Origin: Euborellia annulipes | Taxonomy: Eukaryota > Arthropoda > Insecta > Dermaptera > Anisolabididae | DNA length: 64,000 bases | Reading direction: 5' to 3' | Assembly: GCA_023213315.1 (NCBI GenBank) | Contig: JAKCPI010025175.1 | Coordinates: forward strand, 1 to 64,000 | Part shown: in pieces, positions 35,755 to 47,625 of the stretch | Layout: each line of letters begins with the position of its first letter | Numbering within the stretch: the stretch's first letter is position 1 | Made by a program: the position numbers and the translations under genes | Notes under the pieces: generated by a model | Told to the model about the DNA's origin: nothing | The model's input: only the letters and a program-made list of their open reading frames with translations | Database searches by the model: none

Positions 35755-36290
35755 CCTGTGTGGCTAGATCGGATTCTTTGTAAACATGAAATCTCGAGTT
35801 CGAATCTCGCCGAGTGCAACTATTTTTTTTTTGTTTTAAAAAATATTTTATAATATTAATAAATAAATAAAGTGTTTTTTAATTATTGGCTTTTAATTTT
35901 TAACATGTTCCATATATTTAAAGAAAATTCAAATGCTTTCTGTCAAAAATATAATATAAGGAAATATTTAATATTATTGTAAATTTATTTATGTGTTCAA
36001 TTAATAGTAATATATTTCTCGTATAATATTAAATATTTTCTTATACTGTATTATATTTTTGACAGAATTTTCTTTAAATATATGGAACATGTTAAAAATT
36101 AAAAGCCAATAATTAAAAAAACACTTTTTATTTATTTATTAATATTAAAAAATATTAGAAATCAAAAAAAAAAAAAAAAAAAAAATTACACAAAAAAAAA
36201 ATTATTGCACACAGCGATATTTGAACTCGAGATTTCGTGTTTACAAAGAATGAAAGCTATTGTTCCACCCATTGAGGCTTTTGTAAATGT
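35755..36290. repeat. Large foldback bounded by tRNA-like ends
   Basis: Arms of ~230-260 bp meet at about 36,000. They share TGACAGAATTTTCTTTAAAT and AACATGTTAAAAATTAAAAG words in inverted form. Each outer end carries a tRNA-like unit: GAGTTCGAATCTCGCCGAGT then GCAACTATTTTTTTT at 35,795-35,832, and its mirror at about 36,196-36,240. The whole could transcribe into one long hairpin. Confidence 0.7.
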
Positions 36291-37369
36291 TATATTTTTT
36301 ATTTCAATATCATCTTAGTAGTAACAACCTATATTGATAAAAATTTAATTATTTAATTCCATTTCACAAACTGTACGTTTTCATATTTCCTGAATCTACT
36401 ACATAAACGTTAAAATTAAATATTTGATGCCCACCTTTGCTATAATTCTTTGATATTTATGATGTCTATTACTTAAAAGAAACAATAAAGATTCAATCAT
36501 GTTTTTTTGAACAATAAGTCCTTTTTATTCTATATATGCATAAAATTCGATTTTTTTTTTATTGAAATATTTTTCGCTTTGATAAGCATTTCCGTTAATG
36601 GCCAAGCTAATCTTTTTTTTTTAATGTCAATGTACACTTACTTATTACAATTCTGACTAAATAATTGATTATTCAATTATATATTTTTATTTTTTTTTAA
36701 TATTAAAATTGTTTGACAATCTGCCCATCTGGTTAGCGTGTCATTTCAAGTCTATTGTGTGTTGTGTGTGTTATTTGCATAGCGGGGTGGTGGGGGGCGA
36801 CATTAGCGATCGAATCCAAAAAAAAAAAAAAAAGAGAGTGGACTCCATGAATCATGGCCGGGTGCATTTGGGCATTTCCCCTTCCTTAGGGAACACAAAC
36901 AAGCTGAAGGCACTGAAACAACCTTCTCTGAAAACGAAGAGACATTTCAGATGCACTTGACTTGACTATCTATCGATCGTTTTTTTTTTTTTTTCTAGCG
37001 TTCCTCAAGCATGTTCTTATTTTTTTTTTATTTAATATTAATAGATGAAAGCGATTGAAAGATTGCCAAAAAAGATGCTTATACTCTCTCTCTTTCTTTC
37101 TCCTATATATATATTTATTACAACGTTTCTTATCAAAACAAAAAATTAACAAGATATAAAAAAGCAACAAAATGGACCAATAAAATCAAACAATAAGAAG
37201 AATATAGCTGTATAGAATTTATAAACATATAAATAAGTTCTAATCCAATTTGTATCAGAAGTCAAATTCATTTAAAATAAAAATTTAAGATTTTATTTTA
37301 TTTATTTTTTTTTTCCTTTGATTTATTATAAAAATTAAAATTGAACTTTCCATCTTAAATAATAGGAAA

Positions 37370-37948
37370 GGTTTCAAGGTTTTTTATTAATTAAAATTAA
37401 CACTTAATACTTATTTCGACATTACTGTCATCATCAGAAGTGGTTTTCTAAAATGAATACATCGTGAAGTTATCATATACATTAAATACATCATAAAAAC
37501 ATATGTTTACAAAGATGGTGTGTGTGAATACTTAGTATTATGATACATAGATGGTGTTACTGTTGCATATATGGCGGGTATAGTTGAATACATAGATTGC
37601 TCAAATATGTTTTGTGCCTAGAATATACTAATTAGTAGGGTCTTATATAAGTCTAATTGTTCATTAACTATGTTTTTTCCCACTAATTAGTATATTCTGA
37701 GCACAAAACATATTTGAGCAATCTATGTATTCAACTATACCCGCCATATATGCAACAGTAACACCATCTATGTATCCTAATACTAAGTATTCACACTCAC
37801 CATCTTTGTAAACATATGTTTTATGATGTATTTAATGTAGATAACTTCACGACGTATTCATTTTAGAAAACCACTTCTGATGATGACAGTAATGTCGAAA
37901 TACGTATTAAGTGTTAATTTTAATTAATAAAAAACCTTTAAACACATA
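37370..37948. repeat. Long foldback with paired hammerhead-like cores
   Basis: Two ~260-bp arms (37,370-37,640; 37,682-37,948) around a ~40-bp spacer, nearly identical. Minus core 37,414-37,437 and plus core 37,877-37,900 both read CTGATGA, T, GACA/TGTC with GTAA loop, GAAATACGTA. The 3' flank TTAAGTGTTAATTTTAATTA then AATAAA is shared with 42,003 and 27,960. Confidence 0.75.
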
Positions 37949-38239
37949 ACCTAGTGTATTTTACCTTTCATATATACATAATGTTTAAACTTGAGCTTAC
38001 GGTAGAAAGTTTAAATCTACAATAATTAAATAATAGGTTTTAGATGCAGCATTATTTAATTAATAGCCTGCCTTCGACGGGAGTTTGTTTTTTTATAAAC
38101 CTACTTTAATATACTTTTTTTAATGTAATAGTTAGAGTAATTTTATTTTTGAACATAAGAAAATGGTGTTTTATTATGGGGTGAATTGAAAAATTAAAAA
38201 AATGAAGTTTTTTTTTTCATATTTTGTCAAACTTTAGGG

Positions 38240-39734
38240 CAGTGGTTTCCAAACTGTATGTTACCACGCCTCCCTTAAAAATATTTAATCTTATGACGCC
38301 TCCCCCCTCCCCATTTTATAAAATAATACAAAAACAAACATTTTTAATGTTAAAATATATAAATTTATATAAAAATATTTTTTTAATTTATTCTTATTTA
38401 TATTAAAATTAGCAATCATTTGGAAATTTGATAGGAATTAGGGGGGGCAAAATTTAATTTTCCGCCCCCTCATAATTTTCTATACAAAATTCATATCATT
38501 TTACTTTTTTTTTAGTAAATCTTTCTTTAATTGCCGCCCCCCTGATATCTGCCGCCCGGGGCACACGCACCCACTGCCCCCCCCCCCCCTAGATCCGGCC
38601 TTGCTTTAAGGAAATGCGAGTCTTCACCGCGAAATTACTCTCAAAATAATTTGAATATATTTATAAATAATTTTTTAATTTTTAACTCTTAATCCACCCC
38701 TTTGTAAAAGAAAAGTATATTAAGGAAATTTGATTAACAAAAATATAGGCCTAATAGATAAATAATGATGACTTAAGAAAAGATAAAAAAATGCCCTCAG
38801 GCTTGATGTAGTTAAAAAATTATTATTTTTTTTTTCAATGACACCTACACTCCCCCTCCCCCTTATATTCACCCTCTACCCTTAGTGAAATACAAAATAT
38901 TTAATTTCATATTCAAAAGAATCGTTTTTCGCAGTCAAATTATTTGTTTCTATCATTTTTTTCTTTCAAAGATAAAATGCATAATAATTACCTTTAATAA
39001 GACGCTCAAGAGGGTGTGTTGGCTGACGGGGTGGTCAGGGTGGGTTACACTATATTAATTATTCACTTTGATTCACTTTAAACACAAATAAAAAAAAAAA
39101 ACAGAGGAACTCGCCGCCTGCCGCGCGGCCACACACTCGACTGAACGAGAATCTCGACTCTCTCTCTGTTTGTATAGGAATAAATAGATGAAAATAACAA
39201 TTCCCTTTTTATTAAAAGTAAAAAAATACCTTTTGCTCTTATCTAACTTTATTTATAACTGGAAAAGAATGTGAACAAGTGATTTGGAATACTCCAAGGC
39301 CTTTCTTAAATAATCAACCCTTCATCGCCCCTAAACAAAATAATAATCAACTCTATTTTTTGAGTATTTTCTATTTATTTGGCTTCGATTTAGCTAAAAT
39401 AAATTTAAAAAACATTTTTTTTCAATTTTTCACCCTCTTATCCAATCTTAATAAATAAAATAATTAACAATGCTATCGCCTTCGGCGAGCTTCGCGTCTA
39501 GTCAGAAAAAAAATTAAAACCCTGAAAAACTTCCATGGATTCGCCTTTGGGTATTTATTCATATTTATTATTTTAATTAAAAACCTCCCTCCCAGAATCT
39601 TGTATATTTTATTATTTTATTTATAAAACTAACAAACATTTGGAAAATTGATCTTGGTGGCCAATATTCGCGCCTCCCCTTAGACTAGTCCGTGCCTCCC
39701 TAGGGAGGCGGGGCTCACAGTTTGGAAAACGCTG
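38240..39734. mobile_element. hAT-like element, 1.5 kb
   Basis: Ends CAGTGGTTTCCAAACTGT and CACAGTTTGGAAAACGCTG. Perfect 8-bp duplication CTTTAGGG at 38,232-38,239 and 39,735-39,742. Internal segment 38,420-38,610 (GGGGGGCAAAATTTAATTTT ... CTAGATCCGGCCTTG) looks like a second, decayed element. No transposase frame. Confidence 0.85.
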
Positions 39735-40229
39735 CTTTAGGGTCTATGCGTGTCCGGAAGATGTCAGCCGATTTTGATAAATTTTTTATATTTTTTTTTG
39801 TCTATATAATACACAACTTTACAACTTCGAAATAAAAAAAAAATGAATTTTTTCGGCCCACCCTAATATATCTCTGAAGATGATTGAAACTTCAAACTTA
39901 TGCCAATAATATAATTTCAATTAGATTCCCATATATTATTATATTTTCTAAGCTAAATAAATTGGAAGAAGAATTCTTTCAAAATAGGCCTACAACTTTA
40001 ATTTTACATAAAACTTAATCCTCTTTAAAGAAAAAAAGAGGAATTTCTTATTATTTTGCTTTTGCTCTATATTATTTTACTAAATATGATAGCGAAAAAG
40101 AGAGAGAGAGATATTCGTATTATGAAAGAGTTCTCGTTTATATTTAATCGGAATGTAAATCATTCTTTTTTTTTTTTTAGTTTAAATTCAAGTTGAAATA
40201 AAAAGAAGAAAGATTGAATGTTTTTTTTT

Positions 40230-40480
40230 TTTTATTTCATCTTGGATATCATGCTGGTGTCAAGTCTCTCTCGCTCTGTGTGTGAGTGTTTAAACCAAAT
40301 TTCATCTCTCTCTCTCTCGTTCACACTCTTACTCTTGAATCTCATCCCAACCGGAAGTCCTAACGAGAGGAGCCCCTATCCCTTATCCACATCCCTATAT
40401 ATCCTTATCCCTTCCAACTCAATGCATTGTGCTCGAATTAACGGCTCCAATGGATTTCTCTTCCTTTTGCTTGAACAAAA
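40230..40480 (+). other. Unique stretch with an 89-codon frame, not convincing
   Basis: A frame at 40,218-40,487 is Ser/Leu-rich and starts in a T run. It contains a (TC)n tract. No domain is seen. Confidence 0.15.
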
Positions 40481-40723
40481 GGATTAAAAAAAAAACTTAT
40501 AATACTTTTTTTTTACCTCTCTCTATCTCTTTCTGATTGAAATTATATTTAATAATATAACAACATCTGGATCAGGAAATAATTTTTTAACCCAACGACT
40601 AAAGTTTATATATTAAAAAAAAAAAAAAAAATTAAATTTATGAGTTGTTTTAAAAGATAATTTATTAAAAAAAAAAAAAAAAAAAAAAAAAACGTTTTGG
40701 GGAAATTCTAATTGAGATTGTTG

Positions 40724-40745
40724 ACGTTTCATTCTCATCATCAGG
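40724..40745 (-). other. Short hammerhead-like motif
   Basis: Minus strand CTGATGATGAGAATGAAACG. Both strands of the core are present but the spacer is too short for a stable stem II. Confidence 0.25.
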
Positions 40746-40853
40746 ATGAAAATTGCATCACGTGACTGTCTATAAGTAAGCATGTATATAAACATTATTA
40801 TTTTTTATGTACATTTATTTATTTGATTGTTAATAGTTATCTTCTATTAAGAT

Positions 40854-41434
40854 CTGTGCCGGATTGCACACTAGGCACGTGTCTACGGTCTCTAATATAG
40901 AAGGGGCCACAAAATTAAAAAAAAAAAATTTTTTGTAAATATTAAATTTTTATTTAAAAAATATTTTCTGAACCAAAATATACCAAATATATTCTGATAT
41001 GATTTATGAATACTTTCTTTTTGTGTGTGTAATTGTATATCTACTCTGTAGCGCCATTTAAAAATAAAGAACAATTTGCAAAATATTTTAATTTTAAGTG
41101 GGTAGAACAAAAAATAATTGCATATACAAGGGCGGGGGAGGCCCCACACGAGAAAAAATGATTAAAAATGACCGAGGGATACACACGCCCGCAGCAGGTC
41201 TGCATAGTGAACCTTGAGGGATACACAGGGATATATACACCCGCACCAGGGACACACACAATAGATCGAAAGTGACCAGAAGAAAAATGTGTGTCCCTGG
41301 TGCGGGCGTGTATATCCCTGTGTATCCCTCAAGGTTCATTATGCAGACCTGTGGGGCGTGTGTATCCCTCGATTATTTTTACTCGGGCAAACATAAAGTG
41401 CCTAGAGGCCCCAGACGACCTTAATCCGCCACTG
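40854..41434. mobile_element. hAT-like element containing a foldback
   Basis: Right end reads (reverse) CAGTGGCGGATTAAGGTCG; left end CTGTGCCGGATTGCACAC. Flanks ATTAAGAT (40,846-40,853) and ATTAAGAC (41,435-41,442) match at 7 of 8 bases. The interior holds a foldback at 41,172-41,371. Confidence 0.7.
41172..41371. repeat. Foldback within the hAT-like element
   Basis: Left GGGATACACACGCCCGCAGC, AACCTTGAGGGATACACAGG and CACCAGGGACACACA pair with the right-hand TGTGTGTCCCTGGTGCGGGC, CCTGTGTATCCCTCAAGGTT and GCGTGTGTATCCC. Arms ~85 bp, loop ~25 bp. GGGATACACA also recurs in tandem inside each arm. Confidence 0.8.
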
Positions 41435-42002
41435 ATTAAGACATTTGTTAATGAGAGTGACGTGCTTTCGAAATATTTGACGGGAATTATAAGCAAAAAT
41501 GGCTGTAAAAAAAACCTACATGTTGTAAGTATTGCAATTTAAATATAAAAATTGAATTTCATTTTGGATTAAATAAAAAATGTTCAAGAGATAGAAAGAT
41601 TGAGGAAAAGAGCAATTGTTTGTTAACAACACTTTTTGGCAATGGCGAAAGATAGAGAAATAATCGAAGGTATGTTTGGATGCCTATCTTACGAACTGAA
41701 GGCGCATCAACACTTGAATCGTTCAATTCAATTCCTTTAAACTTATTTCAGTAAGGTTTTTATACAAATTTCAAAAATTCATAAAGAAATTGAACTTTAG
41801 ATAGTCAAAGAAATTGCCAATTTTTCGGATATGAACGATCTAATCTGAACGATGGGAGTCAAATCAAACAAGTTAAAGATTTCAGAAAAATTTCATTGCA
41901 GTCACAAAAGGCGAGACAATAGAATTAATGCCTCAAATTCTTCATATTCTAATATCAACTTAAAATTAAATATACAAATTAAACACAAGGTTATTTATTT
42001 CA

Positions 42003-42150
42003 AAGGTTTCATTAATTATAAAATTAACAAACAGTTGATACGTATTTCGACAATTCCTTGTCATCATCAGAAGTGCTTACATTTTAATGTAAGTTCGTCG
42101 AAATATGTATAAACTATTAATTATAAAAATTAATAAAACCATTGAAACAT
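42003..42150. repeat. Short foldback with a hammerhead-like core
   Basis: Arms ATTAATTATAAAATTAACA and TATTAATTATAAAAATTAAT. Minus core 42,045-42,070: CTGATGA, T, GACA/TGTC with AAGGAA-type loop, GAAATACGTA. Beyond the foldback, 42,150-42,250 resembles 37,948-38,040 (AACATATAACCAAGTGT, CCTACGGTCGAAAGTTTAAA), so the parent element is longer. Confidence 0.6.
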
Positions 42151-42769
42151 ATAACCAAGTGTTTAATTTGTTTATTTAATTTTAATTTACAAATGGTTTC
42201 AACGAGAACCTACGGTCGAAAGTTTAAATCAAATAATGGACTTGGTGGATAAATAATATTAATTCTATCTATGATAGAATATTAAAAAACTGAATATGAT
42301 ATCAGAAAAATTTGTGAGTGAAAAAAAAAAATCTTTCTTTGAAAAGTAAGATGTGGAAAAAAAATATGTTGAGATACTGGGACGCAAATTAAGCAAGTGA
42401 AAAAACGATATAAGATAAAAAAAAAATAAATAAAGATTAAATATAAAAGTGTGACTCACACAAATAATGGGAAGAAAATCTCCACTTATCAGGATAATTG
42501 ATCTCTTACCTGTAACAAAAGAAAAAATATTCATTAGTAAAAGTGTAAATTTAATAATTTTCATAATTATTAAAGCATTCGGAATAGAAAAGTGCATTGT
42601 TAAAAATTTTCAAGGAATATTCATAAACTAGTAAAGGAAATATTTTACACAAACTATTTATGAATTTTACATTTTGAAAAGTGTATATACTAAAAAAATG
42701 AACTTTCTTAAAAGTTTCATAAACGGGTTTATGAAAAATTAAACAAAAAAAAAAAAAAAAAAAAAAAAA

Positions 42770-42853
42770 CGCCTCTCGAGAAGTTTGAACTCGAGTTCTT
42801 GGTTTCTTCCATTCATATATGAATTTGTACGACGTCTTTACCATCTCGACTAC
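42770..42853 (-). other. tRNA-like unit followed by a T tract
   Basis: Minus strand: TAGTCGAGATGGTAAAGACG (A-box-like), then CTCGAGTTCAAACTTCTCGA (B-box-like), then a run of ~25 T. About 84 nt. Anticodon region not convincing. Confidence 0.4.
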
Positions 42854-43782
42854 TTACTTTTTTAAACTACTTAAATTTGATTCATATTTTTTTTTTACTT
42901 AATAAACTAGTTTATGAATTTGATTTCACAAATGGGTATATTAAATTTCAAGCACGAAAGTATATGAAAAACGATTGAATATTCATATTTTTTTTTTTTT
43001 ACAGTATAGTCATGTCAAATAGGTTGATGAATAGAATAATTAAATAAATCAATAGGTGATGGAAGCGTAAATATAAGAAATTCATCGAATCAATAGTAGA
43101 TAAAAAACCTATAAATAAATAAATAGAGGTTAATAAACAAATAAATCAATGACTGAAATAATCTCTATTTACTTGTATTTATACTTAATCTTTTTAATTT
43201 GTTAAGATATTTATTTGTTAAAAGAAAACATCTTTTTGCATTTACTTATCCACCAGATAGGAAACATATTTTAATGCAAACGCTACTGACAAATAAACTA
43301 TTTGTTTTCTCAATATTACTTTTTATAGTTATAGTAAATTTTAAAGGATAATAAAATGCAACATTTATTTATTTATTTATTTTTTTTAAGCTAGAAAATA
43401 AAATTACTAATAGAGAAAACCAATACAGGCTCTCTCAAATGAGCAGTAAACTTGCTTTTTTAACATTCGATAAGTGAAAGAGAGAGAAAAGGTTTTAATA
43501 TTTAAATAAAAGAGTAATAAAATAGGAAAATAAAACTTCAAATGGACTCTCTTCACCTCTTCTTCTTCTTCCCTTTTTTAGGGGACGACTAAAAACAAAC
43601 ATTCGGACAAATATTGAAGGTCAAAATGATTTTTTTTTTTTTCTTTTGGTATTAAAACGGTTGTAAAGGTTTTAAAAAGTCATTGATTTTATGATAGGCT
43701 TATTTCAATAAAAGGGATAAAGTGCATGATTTTATGAATAATTACTTTTTAATAGTATTTTCTCTACTGCTATTATCATATT

Positions 43783-44012
43783 TAAAAAAAAACAAACACT
43801 TTTTCCCATTCACACTCACACTCAGGACATATAAGACTTTACACGATAACCTTTATTTAATAACATATATTTATTTGGGGTCCAGGCATTTTTATTTAAG
43901 CCATTTGGTATCCAAATGGCTTAAATAAAATCATCGGACTGCCTGGGATCCGAACCCACGACTCTTGGCATAGAAGGGCCAGCACGCTAACTACTACACC
44001 AACCCCAAGGGC
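43783..44012 (-). mobile_element. SINE-B copy with 13-bp target duplication
   Basis: CTATTATCATATT at 43,770-43,782 and 44,013-44,025. Minus strand: A box TGGTGTAGTAG, B box GGTTCGGATCC, intact 13-bp body hairpin (AAGCCATTTGG/CCAAATGGCTT), and a short poly-A. The central tail word is partly lost. Confidence 0.9.
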
Positions 44013-44052
44013 CTATTATCATATTAATGATAGTGTTATTTTTTACTTTGTT

Positions 44053-44222
44053 TCGAGAACCTTGAGCATAGTCAGTCAAACAAATATTTTTAAAATAAAT
44101 AAATCTTTTTTTCAATGCAACTGAAGAGGAAAAGCCACTTTTATGACAACACGTCAGAGCAATTTGCAAAGCAATTTGTTGCTTAAGCTCTCGAAAACAT
44201 CAGGCACTTGTGGTGCCGACTG
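44053..44222. mobile_element. CAGTCGGCACC-family MITE, left end lost
   Basis: Right end CAGGCACTTGTGGTGCCGAC then TG and TA. The body CCTTGAGCATAGTCAGTCAA matches 8348-8535. The left terminal repeat is absent. Confidence 0.6.
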
Positions 44223-44474
44223 TACATAATGTGTGTATTTAATAAATCTATGTTCATTGTATTGGGTTTTTATATATTCTCTGAATGATGGCGTTATCTA
44301 TTTAAAGCCGGATTTATAGTTAATAACAATAAGAGTAGAAATTTTTTTTTTTAACGAATTTTAAGCACATTAAAGTAATATAAAAGAAATTTTATAGAAA
44401 AAGATAATAATGCATATAAATCTGATACATTATTATCAGAAAAATTTAGCATATCGAGGTTAATTAAAACCTAA

Positions 44475-44695
44475 CTCCTTTTTGTTTTTTTTTCAGGAGA
44501 GGAAAAAATTTTTATTTTTCCTTTGGAGCCCCTTTTAAACCCTTTCGGGTGGGTTTTTTTTAAAAAAAATTTTTGTTTCTTTTTTCCCTTTGGGGAAAAA
44601 GAAGAAAAATTTTTTTTAAAAAAAAAAAAAAAAAAAATTTTTTAAAAAAAGGGGGGTTAAAATTTTTTTTTTTTTTTTCCCCCTTGGAGTCATCT
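44475..44695. other. Homopolymer-smeared sequence
   Basis: Almost only runs of T, A, C and G (GGGTTTTTTTTAAAAAAAAT type), unlike any neighbour. Like 6,880-7,480 and 51,180-51,290. I read it as a low-quality consensus, not biology. Confidence 0.6.
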
Positions 44696-44799
44696 AGTGC
44701 TGTTTGCACCCTAATAAATTGATTTATATTATCTTGTATATAGGCCTATATATAAAAGCGTATTGTCGCCCTGTCTGTCCATTTGCAACCCGTTAAATT

Positions 44800-44902
44800 G
44801 AAACTCAAATTCAATTTTTAATATTTCTCCCATAATAAGAAAGAAATAGAGACGGGGTCTAAATGGCCGAAAAAGACCTTAATGAAAATTAAAAAAAAAA
44901 AA
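44800..44902 (+). mobile_element. SINE-C 3' fragment
   Basis: GACGGGGTCTAAATGGCCGA then AAAAGACCTT and poly-A match the tail of SINE-C. The tRNA head is missing. Confidence 0.55.
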
Positions 44903-44929
44903 GTAATCCCTGGTTAAAAAAGAGGCAGA

Positions 44930-45063
44930 TTAATTATTCATTTGTGTGTGAAATATAATGCGGTTGTTTTGAGCCAGCCACATCCCGTCCATACGTCACA
45001 GGGGACCCGGAGGGCCTAACGGGACATGCAACCACCATTATATCGCAACCAACCATTATATTT

Positions 45064-45095
<32 letters not shown>

Positions 45096-45470
45096 GAGCC
45101 ATGCGGCAGACGACCGGCCATTTCTCATCCCTATTAAGGGAGCAAGAAGCAGAAGGAAGGAGCAGGAGTAGCAAGGACGATCATCTAACGGGTCGCCCCC
45201 CTTCTCCTATGGGGTCAATTACACCCACACACACACACCTGACCCCTCTCTATCTCCATCTCTTCTTAACCATATGGCCCATTAAACAAATAATCGCACT
45301 TAGAAAACACCAACCGTTGCTTTGTGTGTGTGAGTGTGTGTGTGTGTGCCAATTTTATCAACATATAATTATAATAATAAATAAATCGCCCAAAGGGGAA
45401 AAGCCAGTTCGTTATCTAAATATAAAGTCTATATCCTTTTCTATATTTAATAATAGTTTTAAAAAGTGAT
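44930..45470 (+). other. G+C-raised island with (GA)n
   Basis: (GA)n at 45,070-45,096 and (GT)n near 45,325-45,348 sit in a mixed-base region. A 122-codon frame (45,101-45,469) begins RQTTGHFSSLLREQEAEGRS and soon becomes low complexity. No splice signals or domain. Could be a promoter or leader; unsupported. Confidence 0.2.
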
Positions 45471-46272
45471 GATAGAGGAAATAATATTTATTAATGTAGA
45501 TTTTATCAGTTAAAAGATCAAAATAATTGTTAGTTAGGCTTTTAAGATATAAATAATAGAATACACTTTAATATCTCTATTTAAAATTGATTTCAGTTAT
45601 ACACGTCATTAATAAATCAAATCAATTTGGAAAGGTAAAATTTGAATAGCCATGTCTAATAAATCGGATGGGTGACCCTGATGAAGAAATCCAATAATCT
45701 TCTGCAAGGAGAACGGAAGTTGGTAAATTTAGAAAAAAAAAAAACTTTTCTCACTTCTAAATACATATTTAAATATTTCATTAACAATTTAATTGCAAAT
45801 CGATTAAATCTAAATGTGAAAAAGAGTATAAAAATTTATCAAAGTTTGATACATCTCCCTTTTATTCCAATCAATGAAAAGTATTGGCATATTAGAGATA
45901 AATTCCATTTTGGATTGAAATCAATGAAATATAAAAAAAAAAATAATTAAATTTGTAATATCAGCTCTGACGAAGAGTTTTATTCACGATTAAAACATCA
46001 GATTATGAATAGTTAATGTAAGAAATATTAAAACGAGATGATTCAATTATTTTATGATTATTTATACTAGTAAATTTGTTTTTTGAGTTCTTTTTCGGTA
46101 CTTAATTTCATATTTATATTTAAATTTATAATCAAAGCTATGAAGAAGGACATTATTCAAAATCGAAACATCGGATTTTGGATAGTTCATATTAAAAGGA
46201 TATATATTAATTATTTTATACTAGTATTTTTTATTTTAAGAAAATGCCATTTAAGAACTCATGTCTAGTTAT

Positions 46273-46622
46273 TAAAAAAACCTGGTGTGACTGATCGCCG
46301 CCACACTTTCTCTTCTTTCGGTAATCGAAAGTTGTGTTCTGTTGTCCACCAGATTTTTCGTGTCGAGATATATTTAGTTTCCGCCGATATATAAGAATTC
46401 AAGATGTAAAATTTATAAGCATGGGAAAATATTTATATTTTGTTACTATGGCAACCATTTCTCCGATCTCCTCTATGGAGTACAGGAGTAAAGTGGTCTT
46501 CAGAAGATTTCAATGGCAAAAGGAGAATCTAAAAGATAATTGATTTTTGAATTTTAAACGAAATCGTGGAGCGAATTTCGGAAAAATCAAAAAAAACTGA
46601 AAAAGTGCATCAGAAAAGTATT
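46273..46622 (+). mobile_element. Family A element, copy 9 (5' part)
   Basis: Head hairpin with TTTCGG loop, X-box-like GTTACTATGGCAAC at 46,442-46,455, then cut off in the CATCAGAAAAGTA block. Confidence 0.7.
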
Positions 46623-46705
46623 TTTCTGCAAAGGGTTTAATCTAAAAAACTTTAAAAATTTAGCAAATTATTTTTGAAATAGTAAAAAAAAACGTAATAT
46701 AAAGT

Positions 46706-47625
46706 AAAAAATCTGGTGTGACTGGCGCACAGCACACAACTTCTCTTACCCTTCGGTAAGAGAAAGTTGCGCACTGTGCTGGTCACACCAGATTTTTTGT
46801 GTCGAGATATATTTAGTTTCCGATAGCACATTAGTTTCAAACTTGCATTTTAAATGTTGACTGCTTCAAATAAACTATGGTTATTTTTCAAAATTTTAAT
46901 CTCATATTTGGACATTTTATACACAATATAGAATCGTAAATAAATACAAAATTTCATAAGAATTGGAAAAAAAATTTTAAATGCCTAAAAAGTTCCAAAG
47001 GGGACCCCCTTTTGAATCGAAATTAACATACAAATCCCTATAGGAAATTAACATTGTTCCTATGCGAAGATAAGGTTGAAAGGGAATTTAAAAAGAGTGA
47101 GAGAGACGATAATGTTTGCAAGTGAGAGAGAGACATATATGTTTTCTTTGAAACAATTAAAGACACAAATAAATTTAAAAATCTGGTGTGACTGGCGCAC
47201 AGCACACAACTTTCTCTTACCCTTCGGTAAGAGAAAGTTGCGCACTGTGCTGGTCACACCAGATTTTTGTGTCGAGATATATTTAGTTTCCGATAGCACC
47301 TTAGTTTCAAACTTGCATTTTAAATGTTGACTGCTTGAAATAAACTATGGTTATTTTTCAAAATTTTAATCTCATATTTGGACATTTTATACACAATATA
47401 GAATCGTAAATAAATACAAAATTTCATAAGAATTGGAAAAAAAATTTTAAATGCCTAAAAGTTCTAAAGGGGACCCCCTTTTGAATCGAAATTAACATAC
47501 AAATCCCTATAGGAAATTAACATTAGGCCTATGAGAGAAGGCGGAGAGACAGGCGATAATGTTTGCAAGTGAGAGAGAGAGAGATATATGTGTTTTCTCC
47601 TAAGCAATTAAAGACACAAATAAAT
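46706..47625. repeat. ~470-bp tandem duplication holding family A heads
   Basis: 46,706-47,175 and 47,176-47,625 are near-identical direct copies. Each begins with a family A head hairpin (CCCTTCGG loop) and continues into TTGACTGCTT, TATGGTTATTTTTC and GGGGACCCCCTTTTGAATCG. Few differences imply a recent duplication or an assembly duplicate. Confidence 0.75.
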
